Source: Straminergon stramineum
Lineage: Eukaryota; Streptophyta; Bryopsida; Hypnales; Calliergonaceae
Reading direction: 5' to 3'
Length of the DNA stretch: 64,000 bases
Assembly (NCBI GenBank): GCA_963920665.1
Contig: OY987269.1
Coordinates: 18,478,501 to 18,542,500, forward strand
In this document: positions 1-11,896 of the stretch, in pieces
Position numbering within the stretch: position 1 is the first letter of the stretch
Layout of the letters: each line of letters begins with the position of its first letter
Notes under the pieces: model-generated
What the model was told of the DNA's origin: nothing
Databases searched by the model: none
The model's input: only the letters and a program-made list of their open reading frames with translations
Program-made: the position numbers and the translations under genes

Positions 1-17
1 TTCTTCCAGCCGAGTTG

Positions 18-100
18 TCACCAGTCTTCCTCGTCATCTTCGAGAATCTCATCAATCTTAGGCGAGGGGAAAACTGAGGAATGCAATAGACTTGCAACAA
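18..100 (-). CDS. possible last exon of an edge-truncated gene, acidic C-terminus
   Basis: An open minus-strand frame ends in a strongly acidic tail closing with DDEEDW and a TGA. A plausible acceptor (CTCAG) lies just before the residues FPSPKIDEIL. The frame stays open upstream to about 266, but that part is low-complexity and rich in Ser and Pro and does not look conserved. I do not recognise the protein. It could be the final exon of a gene whose other exons lie between here and the piggyBac boundary, or chance. Confidence is low because only about 20 residues look gene-like. Confidence 0.2.
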
Positions 101-436
101 AGCAAGCGAGGAGGACAGGTGAGGGCGGGAAGAATGCGTTTGAACTTCCTGGGGTAGAACTTCCTGAGCAGCTGGAGTCAGGGTAGCCCGGATGCGCAAC
201 AGTGCTTAGGCCCTGCCCGCGTGAATGGCTCGAAGGGGGGCGATTAAAGTCTCGTGTGAATGGCAATGTGGCGCCACTGAATATTGAAAAGTATTCAGTA
301 CTTTTACTGAAGGAGTTCAGGGTTGTTTAATAATTGTGAATAGGCTCGTGGTCAATGCGAAGTGCGAAATATAGCCATGCTGAGGCTGGGATGCGGTACC
401 GGATTTTGACCCTTCACCTCGCTAAATGGCTCTATT
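101..436. other. non-coding stretch before the piggyBac element
   Basis: Moderately GC-rich to about 260, then AT-rich. I see no convincing exon, RNA gene or repeat. It ends at the TTAA that opens the mobile element. Confidence 0.5.
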
Positions 437-2958
437 TTAACCCCTGAAGCCCGGAGGGTGTTTTGGAAGAGAGAAAGTCGAAAACTGTCACTTTTTGATG
501 TTGTGTCCAAAATTTAAATTTTTTTTTGAATTCCAACCGTACAAAAGTATAATAAACAAGTAATTAATTATGTGGAAAAAATTTCAGACCAATTGGCCGC
601 GTGGATTGAAAGATTATAACATTTGAAATTCCCAAAAAAGTTTTTTCGGCCCTGCCCGACAGGGACAGCGGACTTCGAGCCCCCTTTGCTGAATTTTTTT
701 GCTCTACACAAGAATAGTGATTTAGGGCATTCATAAGTACATGATGTTAGCTTCAATCATGCAAAATTTTAGATGCAACTGAGATGTCTAACTTATTCTA
801 AATGAGCTGGCAATAGAAAGTGGTAAAAGAAAACAACTATACACTAGCCAATTTTTAGAAATTTCTTGGATGGTCAAAATTTTATTTTTTACAAATCTGA
901 ACGGTGAAATGATATAACCTCATGTCTCCTACAATTAGGATTTTTTGAAGGAAAAAAATACTAAAACTCATAAACTTATTCTAATTCAACCCTTCACCAC
1001 TATCCATTGTCCTCTAGTCTCCTTCATGAATAAAGCAAAGTAGGAAGGAAGATTGACTTCCTAAATGCCATCATGTTCAATAAAGAATTATTTTTGTTTT
1101 AGTCCCATGCTTCAACAATAAATCAACATACTTGTTTATTTTCAAGATCTAAACAAATTGCTAGTTGCTAAAAAATCCACAATGCTCTACAAAATTACAA
1201 ATGGCTAATACCACCTTCCAAAAAATACTATAAATGAAAAAATACTAAATAAAAAATAAATCACACTTTCTTCCCTTCTTGGGTGAAGATTGTCATGATA
1301 TCTTTCAAAACATCCCTTACGAATGCACATATATTTGCCATTGCAATTTCAGCCAAATGTATGAGGCCATGTCACACCATCATTGCAAACCACACAATAT
1401 CCTCTCAAACTTGAGTTTGAGGGATAACAATATTGATTACGACTTCTTGGTTCCTCATGATTTTGTCCTCTCCAATGACGTAAAAGAGTTTTGCATAATT
1501 GAACACGGAATTGGAAATGCGTCATGCACCTTCGTTGCTCTTCACTATTGTTGCACTCATGGACATACATGACAAACATGTTCACCACTATCATGTCCAA
1601 TAGAAACAAAAAAACACGGTGCCACCATTTGTGGGACTGGTCTTGTGAGCAATATAAAGCACGCAATTGGTCTGCAACGTCAACACCACGCATATGAGTT
1701 GTATATTCCAAATGCATAGGAGAAGTTTGGATCCTCTCCCTCGTTGCACCATTCCTTTGAGGTACTGTGACTACGGGAAATTCCATAGGAAATTGAATAG
1801 GTGGAGCATGCTTAGAAAGTAAAAGTACTAGTCGCTTATCCTTTCAAACAACACAACTCATGGTTCTTGAGTCATGCATATGCTATTCTAATGTCCCTTG
1901 AGCACTCCAAGCAAAAGATTTAGTATTCTTCAACACCAATGGTATTCCTACCCGATTTGTGCGTAAAGTTCTTGTAGCATAAATCCCTTTCTCTAATAAA
2001 CTCTTGAATAGCCCAATAGAAGTAAAACAGTTATCCAATGTTATGACATACCCCTTCCTTTCGTGGCCCACTAATAAATTCAAAACCACATTATGTGCTA
2101 ATGCAGAGTCTCGAGTGGTAGATAATCCTTCAATTGCTATGGATTTTCCACAATAAATTTCAAAATTCGAAACGAATTTTGAAATAGAATCTGCTAAACA
2201 TTAAACCATTATACCCTATTTCTAAGGTTTCTTAGGCATATATTGATGTGATGGACAGTACGATCCTTTGTACCTTATCATCATCTCATCTATCGTTGCA
2301 TATTTTCCCAAATGCCAAGCCCCCTTGCATGAATCTCTAATGGCATTTAGCAACCATCGAACTTGCCCCATTTTGTCATACCCTGGTAAATTTCTATCTC
2401 ACTCATAAGTTTGTGGATTGGTAACATGTAAACCGCTTGTCAAGGCCTCAAATCTCTCCCTAGTCATGATATTCGAGATAATTGGACTATGAAATATGGA
2501 CCCTTTCTTGTACCAATACAACTTGCAATTTGGTTGCCTTTTCATGCCTATGTACAAAAGTACCTCTAAGAAGGCCTTCAAGCTAGACACTGTCAAGTCT
2601 TCCCAATCCTCGCCCCCTATGCATTTTCCATCTCAATCAATGTGTGTGGCATACCAGTTGGTCTCCAATACAATAGCTTGTAAAACATGGTAAGGCCAAA
2701 AAATTGAAAATAATTCAAGCATTGTAGGCATGCTATTCCAATAAAATGTAGAACCCATCATTCCCGTGAAAGCCAAGGGTTGAGGATCATATGAATGATA
2801 TGATGCATAATTTTTACTCCATGTGCCATCCCTATATAAATTTTTATGTTGTTGGGGTCCCTATCAATACCATCAAATTGTCCATGATCGTCCTCTTCAT
2901 CACTACTTTCCCACTCGGCCAATGAACTATCACTCCCGTTGTCCCACATTGGTACATT

Positions 2959-4081
2959 CACTAGTAGAAAATTCAATGACCAAATTAACAAAAATTCAAC
3001 ACAAAAGTGTTGATTTTTTTTGTTAATTTGGACGTGTTGATTTGGGTAGTTATTAACAAAAAAGTGTTGATTTATTTGTTAATTTGGTCACTTGAAAAAT
3101 GAAGAAAAAACTTAATTTTAAATAAAATCCAACCATACATAAAATGACACGTGGCAAGTGCCACCTCATCACTAAATTGACACGTGGAAATTGACACATC
3201 ACCACAAAAGCCACCTCATCTACTCTACAACCCCGTCACCTAGGCCACAAGCCACCAACTAGCCAAGGGGTGCCAATGGGGTTGAACCTTGCAACCCTTG
3301 CTTGTAGTGGTGAGGGACTTTACCAACACACCATGGTTATATTTTCATGTCCGCTCTTGGGTTCCGGTTGGATTTATTTAGTTTTTGCTAGTGTTTTTCA
3401 TTTGGCTGTAAATTCAGTAGACTTCAGAGGTCATTTAGTCATAGTAAAAATACTTTTTTTTAAAAACTTCCAACTAAGAAAAGTAGGGAAATCAATTTAA
3501 ATTTCACCTCCAAAAATCCTTTTTCAATTTTGAGTTTTTAATCAAAAGTTATGGACAATAATCAGAGACAATGTTTGAAAATGTCAAAGAAAATGTCAAT
3601 TCCAACACCTCTCTGAATTTTGTACATAACTTTTGATTAAAAACTCAAAATTGAAAACGGATTTTTGGAGGTGAAATTTAACTTAATTTACCAATTTTTA
3701 TTAGTTGGAAGTTTTTTGAAAGAAGTATTTTTACTATGCCTAAATGGCCTCTAAAGTCTGATGATTTCAAAAAACACCAAATTTTGAATGAATAAGTTAA
3801 AAAAAAAATTTCATTACATATAGAATTGCAAGCACAATGATTTAATTCTAATGCCTAAGCCTTAAGAAGACTTATTTAACACTTTTGCACTAAAGTGAAC
3901 AAAAAAGTGTTGATTTTTTTGTTGATTTGGACTTTTACTACTCAAATCAACAAAGTTTTGTGACCAATTTGTTAACTTGTGCTGAAATCGACAAAAAACT
4001 GTAAAAATGGACGATACAGTACCCACTTCAACAAAAACTTGTTGATGTTTTGTTGATTTGGTCACTGGTTTTCTATTAGTG
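2959..4081. mobile_element. CACTA-type non-autonomous element with 3-bp TSD
   Basis: The left end is CACTAGTAGAAAA and the right end is its near-inverse TTTTCTATTAGTG, the classic CACTA (En/Spm) terminus. ATT lies immediately outside both ends (2956-2958 and 4082-4084), a perfect 3-bp target duplication. Subterminal regions carry many copies of a CCAAATCAACAAA-like motif in both orientations. There is no transposase. The centre is a long inverted repeat. Joining the flanks with one ATT removed makes the piggyBac frame continuous, so the insertion came later than the piggyBac copy. Confidence 0.88.
3419..3763. repeat. long inverted repeat inside the CACTA element
   Basis: The left arm (about 3419-3561, starting GACTTCAGAGGTCATTTAG) and right arm (about 3613-3763, ending GGCCTCTAAAGTC) are near-complementary over about 140 bp with a loop of about 50 bp. 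The transcript would fold into one long hairpin. Confidence 0.8.
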
Positions 4082-6532
4082 ATTGGTGGCCATTCTATTC
4101 CAATGTCGTCGTAGAGGTTCTTGTGCTATAGGAATATCATATATATCCTCATCATCATTTACATAATCAATGAAGTCCTCCAATATATTTTCTTCCCCAA
4201 GTGTACCAACATCACATGCATTTGCCCTTATAGTGTCACTCCCATGATATAAGTTACAAATCCTTCTCCATTCCTCCTCACCAATAATTCCAAGTTGCCC
4301 TTCACCTTCCCCATAAAATTCTTCCAACTCTCCCTCCTTCCCAGAGACTTCCTCCACCCCCCTAACAAGACCCCGTAACCCCAAGCCATTTCCTTGTTCA
4401 CTTGCCCCTCCAACCCATACCCCCAAACCTGCCCTCAATCCTTCTCCACTCCCCCCCAAAACTGGCCTCCACCCCACCCCTGATCCTCCCCCATTACCCT
4501 CTCGCGTTGCAGCCAACCCTCTCAACCCTCCCCTACTCACCCTCAACCTTTCAAGAATCCACCCCTCTCTTGAAGCCCAACCCGAAAACCTTCCCTGATA
4601 GCAAAGAATCCCTCCCAGCCAACCCAACAACCTTCCTCGCTAGCTCATTCTTCCAATGCTCCTTCTCTCGATGCTCGTTCTCTAGACCGTTGCATCGAGC
4701 AATTGCCTTCAACCACCTCTTGCACCAACGCGACGATTTGAACTTGAGGTACACTTCTCCTTCTCTTGCTTCTTATTTCTACTTTAAAGAAATGGTTGTC
4801 ATGCATACATTCAGGAGGCCACTATAAATCTTCCAACGCTCTTTTTTCATCTCCTATAGTGTCAAAATCTTCTAAGCTGTCTTCAGAGAGATCTTTACAA
4901 CTAGACTCCCTCCCTCTCTCAACAACTTCTTGACTATCCTCAAAATTTGAATTTCTTTTTCCAATGATTTCTCTTAGACATGCAACAATGTCTATTGTCA
5001 CAGCTCGAGATTGGGATGGACTTCATTGTTGTGGAGGATGCTCTAAGGTAGTGACAATAGGTGAGGTAGACTGTATTTCTATTGTCAATGTATTGCTAGT
5101 GCTAGCATTTGTTGCTTGCAATCAGGAACTCCGCCTAGGGGCTTCTAGATAGTTAGCAAGTTGTAAATAAACAATTGGAAATGTGAGTTGATAGAGTAGA
5201 GAAAATGTTGGGAAATTGATAGAAGCATTGCAACAAGAAATCTGAAATGCAAAAAGAAAAATATCAAAGATGATCTTACCCCTTACCCCTTCCATCTAGG
5301 CACTTGACTTCCCCTCCTTGGCATTTTGCTTCTAAGTAGTGATGAGAGAGTGTGTTGAAGATGTAGTATCTCCTCACAAACTATGCAATGGAAGTGAAGC
5401 TCTTGAGAATAGGAGCATCTTTCCTCCCACATTCTTATTCATGGTTGTCAATTTTGCATATTTATATTGAGTTTCTAGCTTGAGGTGTGTGTAGTTATGA
5501 CATTGTAATTTTAGCCATTGTTTTGTGCCGTCTACTCTTTATTGTTTCTAGTTTGATTCCCGAGAAGTCAACTTACATTGATAGTTTATGATCTTATTGT
5601 TGGAATTTGCATTAGTGGTTGCCACCATTTTGGAGGCTTACTGCATTCGAGAAATGTATGGTCTTCATGTTTTATAAATTGCCTTGTGGTCAATGTCATA
5701 GGATTCCAATGTGAGAAATGAGCAATAGCAATACTTATCTTCAATTTTGTTGATTCTTTTTCAAAAAAATTGAGATTTCCCCGCCAACAGCTCTTCCCCG
5801 TCTTCCCTGTCGCAGCTAGTTGAAATCCCACCTTAAAGCCCCCCTCTGAAGACTCTCCTTCTCAACACCCTCGCTTTGACTTCTAAAGACCCCCTCCTCA
5901 CTTGCCAAGATCCTTCAAAGTCCCATTTGCTAACACCCCTAGACTCTACATAGAAAAGGAAAAAAACATGCAAGAAAAAAGACCCTCGTCAAGACCCTGC
6001 CAAGACCTCCCACTAAAACCCTTGTCAAGACCCTTAGAACTAGCAATTTCGGACAAATTTTTTTCCTCATAGATTGTTGCCTACTCTATGCTACCCAAAC
6101 AATTTGCACTATTTCGGGCATCATAACTTCCACTCGGGCACCTGATTGCAATGATTTTTTTTCATTGAAAGGTGTTCTTTTGGGTGCACCTTATGTCAAA
6201 ATTTTGTAAACATCCAACCAAAATTGACTTCATAGGAACCTACCCGAATTTTCAATTGTCAGTTCAATACACAATTGTCCTTTAGGAATTAAGGGGAAAA
6301 AAATTAGACCCCTTCAAAAGACAAGGCAATATTTTTTTAACCTTTTATCAAGAAGGGCTAGAAATAATGAAAATTTGTAAATGAAAGGTGGATATTTTAA
6401 TGTGTACCTACTACATTGGGTATCTAAGTAGGTATTGGAGTTGGTATGGAGAGTTGGCTATGAGTGTCCCATCCCTTAGTGACATTCAACTCTTCAAACT
6501 CATCCCAAGTGTCTTTGTAGTACTTTACTACT

Positions 6533-8350
6533 AGGGTGATTGCAAGAAACACCTGTCCTATTTGTTGTGTTTTCAATAGTACTGATGATTTTTTTGAGAG
6601 TACTTTAAAATTAGAAAACTAATTTTAAATTTTTTTTAAAATATTAATAATGTATATAAATTTAAGATGAAGGTACCCATGGAAGGAATTGTATAGAAAA
6701 ATTCTCTAAGTAGGAGAACTAGAGAAGTGCCAAATCTTAAGAAAATACATACGTTGATGTCTTAATTAGGAAAAAATAGTAAAAATTAAAAAAATACACA
6801 AAATAAAATCTTTCCATTTGTAAAACTCTATAGAGATGGCCATTCACCAAAAGAACCACCAAAATAATATTTTATATGTTTCAAAATGCAAGCAAAAAGA
6901 AGCTCACTTTGTAGACTTCTACACCACACAAAATTACTTATTTTTAAAATTCCTTGGGCCATTAGCTATAAGTCTACTAGAAGACCATCTCTTGAAAATT
7001 TCAGCTCAAAATTCGTTTATTTGGATTCTAAATAGGGTCATTGCAAGAAACACCAACAATTTTTTTGTCACAATTAGTGTGACTCTCTTGTCATCTACTA
7101 TAACTTTTGAATTTTAAACCCAATGCCAAAAATTGAAAAAAAAAGATTTTTATTTAACTTCATTTTCATTATATTTATTATTTTTTAGAAATTTTAAAAA
7201 ATAATTTTATATTTAAATGCCCATTATATTAATATGTCACACTTTCAGATTTAGGGGTTTTTATACTAATTACCAATTTAAGTTAATGATTTTTGGTTTA
7301 AATTTTTGTGGTATATTCCTATATTAGGTAGACATGTCCCTACCAAAGGGCATCTAGAAAAACATTATTTTATGTCCTCCATGTTTGTGCAAAGAGGCCT
7401 CTCTTGCGCGTGCATTTGTAAACATTAGAAATGGTTTTGATCTTATTTATTTAATCCAATATCATTGCCATGAACTCTTTTCCAATGGCCAATTTTTAGT
7501 TTTTTTAAAATTGATTTTCCTATTTTCTACAAATTAAAATGTCCAAATTGTATTTATTGGGACAACTTTTTAGACATAGAATTCTGGTGAAGAAAATACA
7601 TAGTTGGACATTTTTATTATTATAAAATGGAAAAATAAATTTTAAATAAAACTAAAAATCTGAAATTTGTGAGCACTTCATAGTGATGAGATTTGACCCA
7701 AAAAATGAGGTCAAAACCATTTCTAATGTTTACAATTGCATGTGCAAAAGAGGCCTCTTTGTACAAATGTGGAGGACATAAAGTAATGTTTCTTTAGATG
7801 CCCTTTGGGAAGGACATGTCTATCTACTATAGGAATATACTACAGAAATTTCAACCAAAAATCATTAAATTGAACCGGTATTTAATATAAGAATCCCCTA
7901 AATCTAAAAGCATGACTACTACACATAATTGATTTTTAAATATAAAATAATTTTTTAAAATTTCTGAAAAATAGAGGGTACGATAACAATCAAAGAATTT
8001 AGAAATAGATTTTGGGGGGGGGGGGCATTGAGTTCATAATTCAAAAGTTCTAGTAGTTGACAAAAACTAGTTTCCAAAACGCTATGCAAAATGGAAGGTG
8101 TTTCTTGCAACAACCCAATAGTACTAAAAACCTCCAAACTGGCAAGTGTGACATTGAATTGGGCTCTGTTTTTGGATAGTATCTTATTTTTTAAAATTAC
8201 GAAAAAATTACTCAAGGTCTATAATAGTCATAAGTACCTTCCCTATAAATTTTAAGTCATTTGGAGTCAAAACACAAAAGTTATGGTAAAAAATATATCA
8301 ATATGCAATGTATGATGCAAAATAGGACAAATTCTTCTTGCAATCACCTA
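6533..8350. mobile_element. foldback element, probably two nested copies of one family
   Basis: The outer termini are inverted: TAGGGTGATTGCAAGAAACA at the left and its near-inverse at 8317-8350. An inner pair begins GGGTCATTGCAAGAAACACC at 7035 and ends with its near-inverse at 8116. The inner unit has arms of about 400 bp around a centre at 7440-7700. Outer and inner termini share the same motif, so one copy probably jumped into another. No transposase is seen. A G-run of 13 at about 8018 sits in the right arm. Similar sequence occurs at 20930-21305. Confidence 0.6.
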
Positions 8351-9045
8351 CCAATGACACCAAGAAACACCATCTTCTAACATTGCATCTGTAAGGTTAG
8401 GTTCCAACTCTAATCATAGAGGCTTCATTTCCTAAGACTTTCATTACTTAATTTCCAGAACACATGAGGAACATCATTTGATGACATGGGACAAAATTTC
8501 TATTAATATCTAAAGACTTGACATGGGAAGAAACACTCTCTACTAGTGCCAACCATCCTTGATTGTTATCTAATTCTCTATTAGGTCCAAATTACTATTT
8601 CATGTTAAGACTCATTAGTAAAAATACACAATCTCACATCTTGGCCCAATATGAAGCATGATACCATCCAACTAGTATTAAAGGGCGCTCAAGAGTACTC
8701 TATGGTAATACAAAGTCAGAGGTGAGGCTCCATCACCAACCTCATTACTCATGGCCACTATAACATACCATGATACTATTTGAGACTGAAAAGAGATACC
8801 ACCCATTTTCCTAGTACTTTCTATGAAATTCGCCCCCCCCCCCCCCTTCTAGTGGGGCTTTGAACTATCCAAGACACATTTTTCCCTTAGAAGCCCATGG
8901 CCCAATTGCATATTTTAGTTTCAAAACCAAGGTTAGCTTCAAAAGCCTCTCAATCTTCTTATCAAAACAACTTTCCACTCTAGGCTCCAAATTAAAAATA
9001 AGTCATTTTTGTGATTTACTCTTTCTATATATCATTGTAAACTAT

Positions 9046-11604
9046 TTTTTTTAAATGCAATAAGTATTGAACAAGTTACAGTATTCTTAAGATCTGAATC
9101 TTCTAGGAGGTGTAGTACTTCGGTAAGACTCTACCCATTCATAATTTTTTATCTCATAATTTATTCCTTCATTAGCTATATCATTCTAGAATTTTTGTCT
9201 TATTTTCTTTCCAAAAATGAATGAAGAGATCCTATGAAATCCCTACTTCCATGTTCCACATCTTGGTTTAAGGTTGGAACATTGTCGAGTAGAGAGAGGT
9301 TTGCCTCAGGAAATCATGGGGATCTTGGCTGAGAACCGAAATGATTGAAGAACACAAGTAGACATGCTCGTGTAAAATCTTGAATCTCATTCATTGAATC
9401 TTCTAAATCATCATAGAATTGCTTTCCATTGGCCTATCCTATTGTGAGCTCTAAATGAGTGTAACAGTCAAGTTAGGTGATAAGAAATCACAAGCCTCGA
9501 ACAGTATCAAACGGAATGGTCAAACCACGAGCTGAACCATCCGAAAGATTGGCTCCTAAATTTCAAACTCCGAATGAATAGCAATTATGCCTCACTGTAA
9601 GAACAAAGCAAGTTTCGACCATGTGGGCCATCAACCTTACTTCGTCACCATGACACGAAACGAGACTAAGCAATGATTTGATCCATACCGCCCTCAACAA
9701 AAAAATTTACAAAAAAATTTAAAGCCAAAAGCCACAACACCCAAGTCTTCAAAATCTCCTCCAAACTCCAATTTCTTGGTTGAACTCTGATTTGATGCCA
9801 CCAAAGTTGTATAAGTCCAATTGATATGAGTAATAGCTTTTGGGAAAGCTAGCACAATTTTACACTCATCCTCCAAATCTAAAATCAATATAAAACTCTA
9901 ACCAACTTCTATGGCCACCCAAAGTTTCGGCCTTTGAAATTGAGGGTAGTAGACACTTCTTTACTTCGACACTCACAACTCACTCATACAAATTACAAAT
10001 AGAATGATAGCTTCATGGAAAGCTATCAAAATTCCTTTCACTTTCTCTAATTATCATTTCAAACAAAATACCTTTCCGTCTTCTATGATCGTTCAAAGTC
10101 TTTGTCCTTCTATATAGAAGGCAATATACCTTCCCCACTCAAATTAGCACAACTTTTGAATACCAACTCCATTTCAAAAAAGTAAAACCAATTTAGAATT
10201 ATAACACCATGATACACAACTCTTCCAATTTTCATTTCAAAATTCCTAAAACTCAACACACTATGGTTCCTCAAACATTCGGGCCTTAGAAACACAACGA
10301 GAAAGACGATGGGTAGTGCCCCCCTTTTCTTGTACCTTATCTTCTACCTTAACCATATAAGTCAAGTGGACTTCAATCCATACCTTGTCCATGTAGCTCC
10401 CCTATAATCCATTGGTCATTTATTTTGACCATTAAACTCATTCTATATTCTTAGCTAGAAGATAAATCACCCCATAGTTACTAAAAGGCAAATTATTTGT
10501 ATATTTTCCTCCTACATATTTACACATATAAAATAAAATTTGAAATTACTTCTAAATACAAAATAAATGAACTAGGATAAAACATATGTCTATTAGAGGT
10601 AAAATATAGAATTTCAATCGGAATATCACTCCATCTTTAAGAACTTGAGGATGCATTTGATGATAGTTGTCACATATTCTACATGGTTTGCCTTAGTTAA
10701 AAAATTGACTAGTCCTTTTAACCAATGTTGATGGCTATGACTCCCCTTCATAGGCCTAGCCATACAATAATATTGGTTAATATTAAGACCAATATTAAGA
10801 CCAATATTGGTTAATATTAAGACCAATATTAAGACCAATATTGGTTAATATTAAGACCCTTAAAACACCCTTCGAATGTCACTTCTCGACACTCAAATTC
10901 AACACATCCAACCTGCAACAAAATCATCAACGCTCGAGCATCACACTAAAGATTTTTTTGCCATCATTGCTCTAATCAATGTTGCTTTGACAATCAAGAA
11001 GGCCTAGCTTCTTCTTGTGGTCGCTCATGTGGCGATGTGAACCTCAATGGCAAAAGAGGTTGATTCGGCAATTGTGACAAGAGAAATTTAAATTCACATT
11101 TCAATTGAGGTTTTTCATCTTGAGACTTAGAAAAAACCCTTCAATTCGACATACTAAAATTCAAAGTAAATAAAGCAAAGAAAACTATATCAACTTCATT
11201 AAATTCTTTAATGACCGTCCTCTTTATAGTTTGTTGTCGAGAGAAGGTGTCATCTTGAAGCTACTTCAGCTGACATCATTTTTTACACTACATTATTGTA
11301 ATCAAATCCATCCAAAGCCATGAAAATATACATTTTTACGTAATGCTTACATTTAAAATGCGACAACGCTACCATTAGAGAAAATTTGGGCTTCGTGGAG
11401 GGTTGTTTGATTTTTGGTTGATGTGCAAGTATAGTAAAATAAAAAATCATCATTTCTTAGATCTTTCTTTCTTTCTTTATAAATTAAAAATAAAAAAAAA
11501 TTAATCATCAATCCCATGGAGCACACAACTTAATACAAGTAGACAAGATTCTTTGTGGCGAGATTTGGGCTATTTTTTCTTCTATTTGCACATTTGTATG
11601 CAAT
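9046..11604. other. insertion of unknown type within the old LTR
   Basis: AT-rich, with some more balanced patches (9240-9680). I find no coding motif, no clear terminal repeats and no RNA gene. It contains the 34-bp tandem repeat. A retroelement fragment is possible but not shown. Confidence 0.35.
10766..10858. repeat. tandem repeat, 34-bp period, about 2.6 copies
   Basis: TTGGTTAATATTAAGACC recurs at 10773, 10807 and 10841, exactly 34 bp apart, with the intervening AATATTAAGACCAATA also repeated. The unit is partly self-complementary (CCAATATTGG). Confidence 0.9.
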
Positions 11605-11896
11605 CAAACGGCCCTCTAAAGGGCTGAAATTCTCTCTAATGCACCTTTGAGGAGCCATAATTTTTTATTCATAGCTTGAATTTTCATGTTCTTTAACCCC
11701 ATGGATACTCTTGTCAAATTTCCATGCATGTAAAGCACACCATCCAATACATCCTAACTAGAGTCTTGTGGTACCTTATCTGCTTGGGATTCCTCTTTTT
11801 TTCACCTAATCTCTTGCAAAGCTTGAAAAGTTACTCACAACTTCTCTCTTGCTCACTAATGTGGTATGGACATGCCTTAAATTGAGAAACGAGACA

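Larger units (their letters stand above)
1290..4630 (-). pseudogene. piggyBac transposase (DDE_Tnp_1_7) pseudogene, interrupted
   Basis: The minus-strand frame shows, in order: an acidic N-terminus (YVNDDEDIYD, then ESSDEEDD), TNWYATHID, WEDLTVSSLKAFLEVLLYIG, W-H-L-G-K-Y-A-T-I-D-E-M-M, SYCPSHQYMPKKP, a DS-I-Y-C-G-K block, the catalytic-type block VITLDNCFTS with LF-SLLEKGIYATRTLRTNR, K-D-K-R-L-V, GVDVADQL, HKWWHRVF and a Cys-rich end CIRKGCFERYHD. These are hallmarks of piggyBac transposases. From about 2850 to 1290 all blocks lie in one frame, broken only by eight stop codons (1349, 1844, 1883, 2201, 2216, 2222, 2399, 2633). One frameshift lies near 2850, and the CACTA element at 2959-4081 splits the N-terminal exon. 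The N-terminus is uncertain: the frame is open back to 4630, but the part above about 4400 is a low-complexity Gly/Arg stretch. It cannot encode an active enzyme as it stands. Confidence 0.85.
437..6292 (-). mobile_element. decayed piggyBac-superfamily transposon bounded by TTAA
   Basis: The left end reads TTAACCCCTGAAGCCC (437). The right end, read on the minus strand, is TTAATTCCTAAAGGACAATT (6292). Both start with the TTAA target typical of piggyBac, and both resemble the termini of the 922-935-bp elements at 39616, 42953 and 46003 (TTAACCCCTAAAGGACCA). Subterminal sequence also matches: about 437-720 resembles the left part of the 42953 copy, and about 6050-6292 resembles the left parts of the 39616 and 46003 copies in inverse orientation, including GGGTAGGT and AAGTTATGATG stretches. 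The body carries a minus-strand piggyBac transposase pseudogene and a nested CACTA element. Without the insertion the element would be about 4.7 kb. Parts of 4.7-6.0 kb hold no feature I recognise. Confidence 0.7.
8346..11896. mobile_element. old diverged LTR copy split by a ~2.5-kb insertion
   Basis: Positions 8346-9045 align by eye with 36560-37230 of the solo LTR (GTTAGGTTCCAACTC, CATTTGATGACATGG, GTGAGGCTCCA and the long C-run), and 11605-11896 align with 37270-37603 (CATGCATGTA, CTCTTGCAA, ATGGACATGCCTT). The middle of the LTR is replaced by about 2.5 kb of unrelated sequence. Both the divergence and the insertion mark this as the older copy. Confidence 0.6.

Noticed and set aside
4402..4827. 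Pro/Leu-rich plus-strand frame in the piggyBac region
   Set aside because: Low-complexity antisense of the transposase N-terminal region; no start context or motif.
8829..8846. Run of about 15 C bases
   Set aside because: The same C-run occurs at the matching place in the solo LTR (37046-37060), so it is part of that repeat rather than a separate feature.
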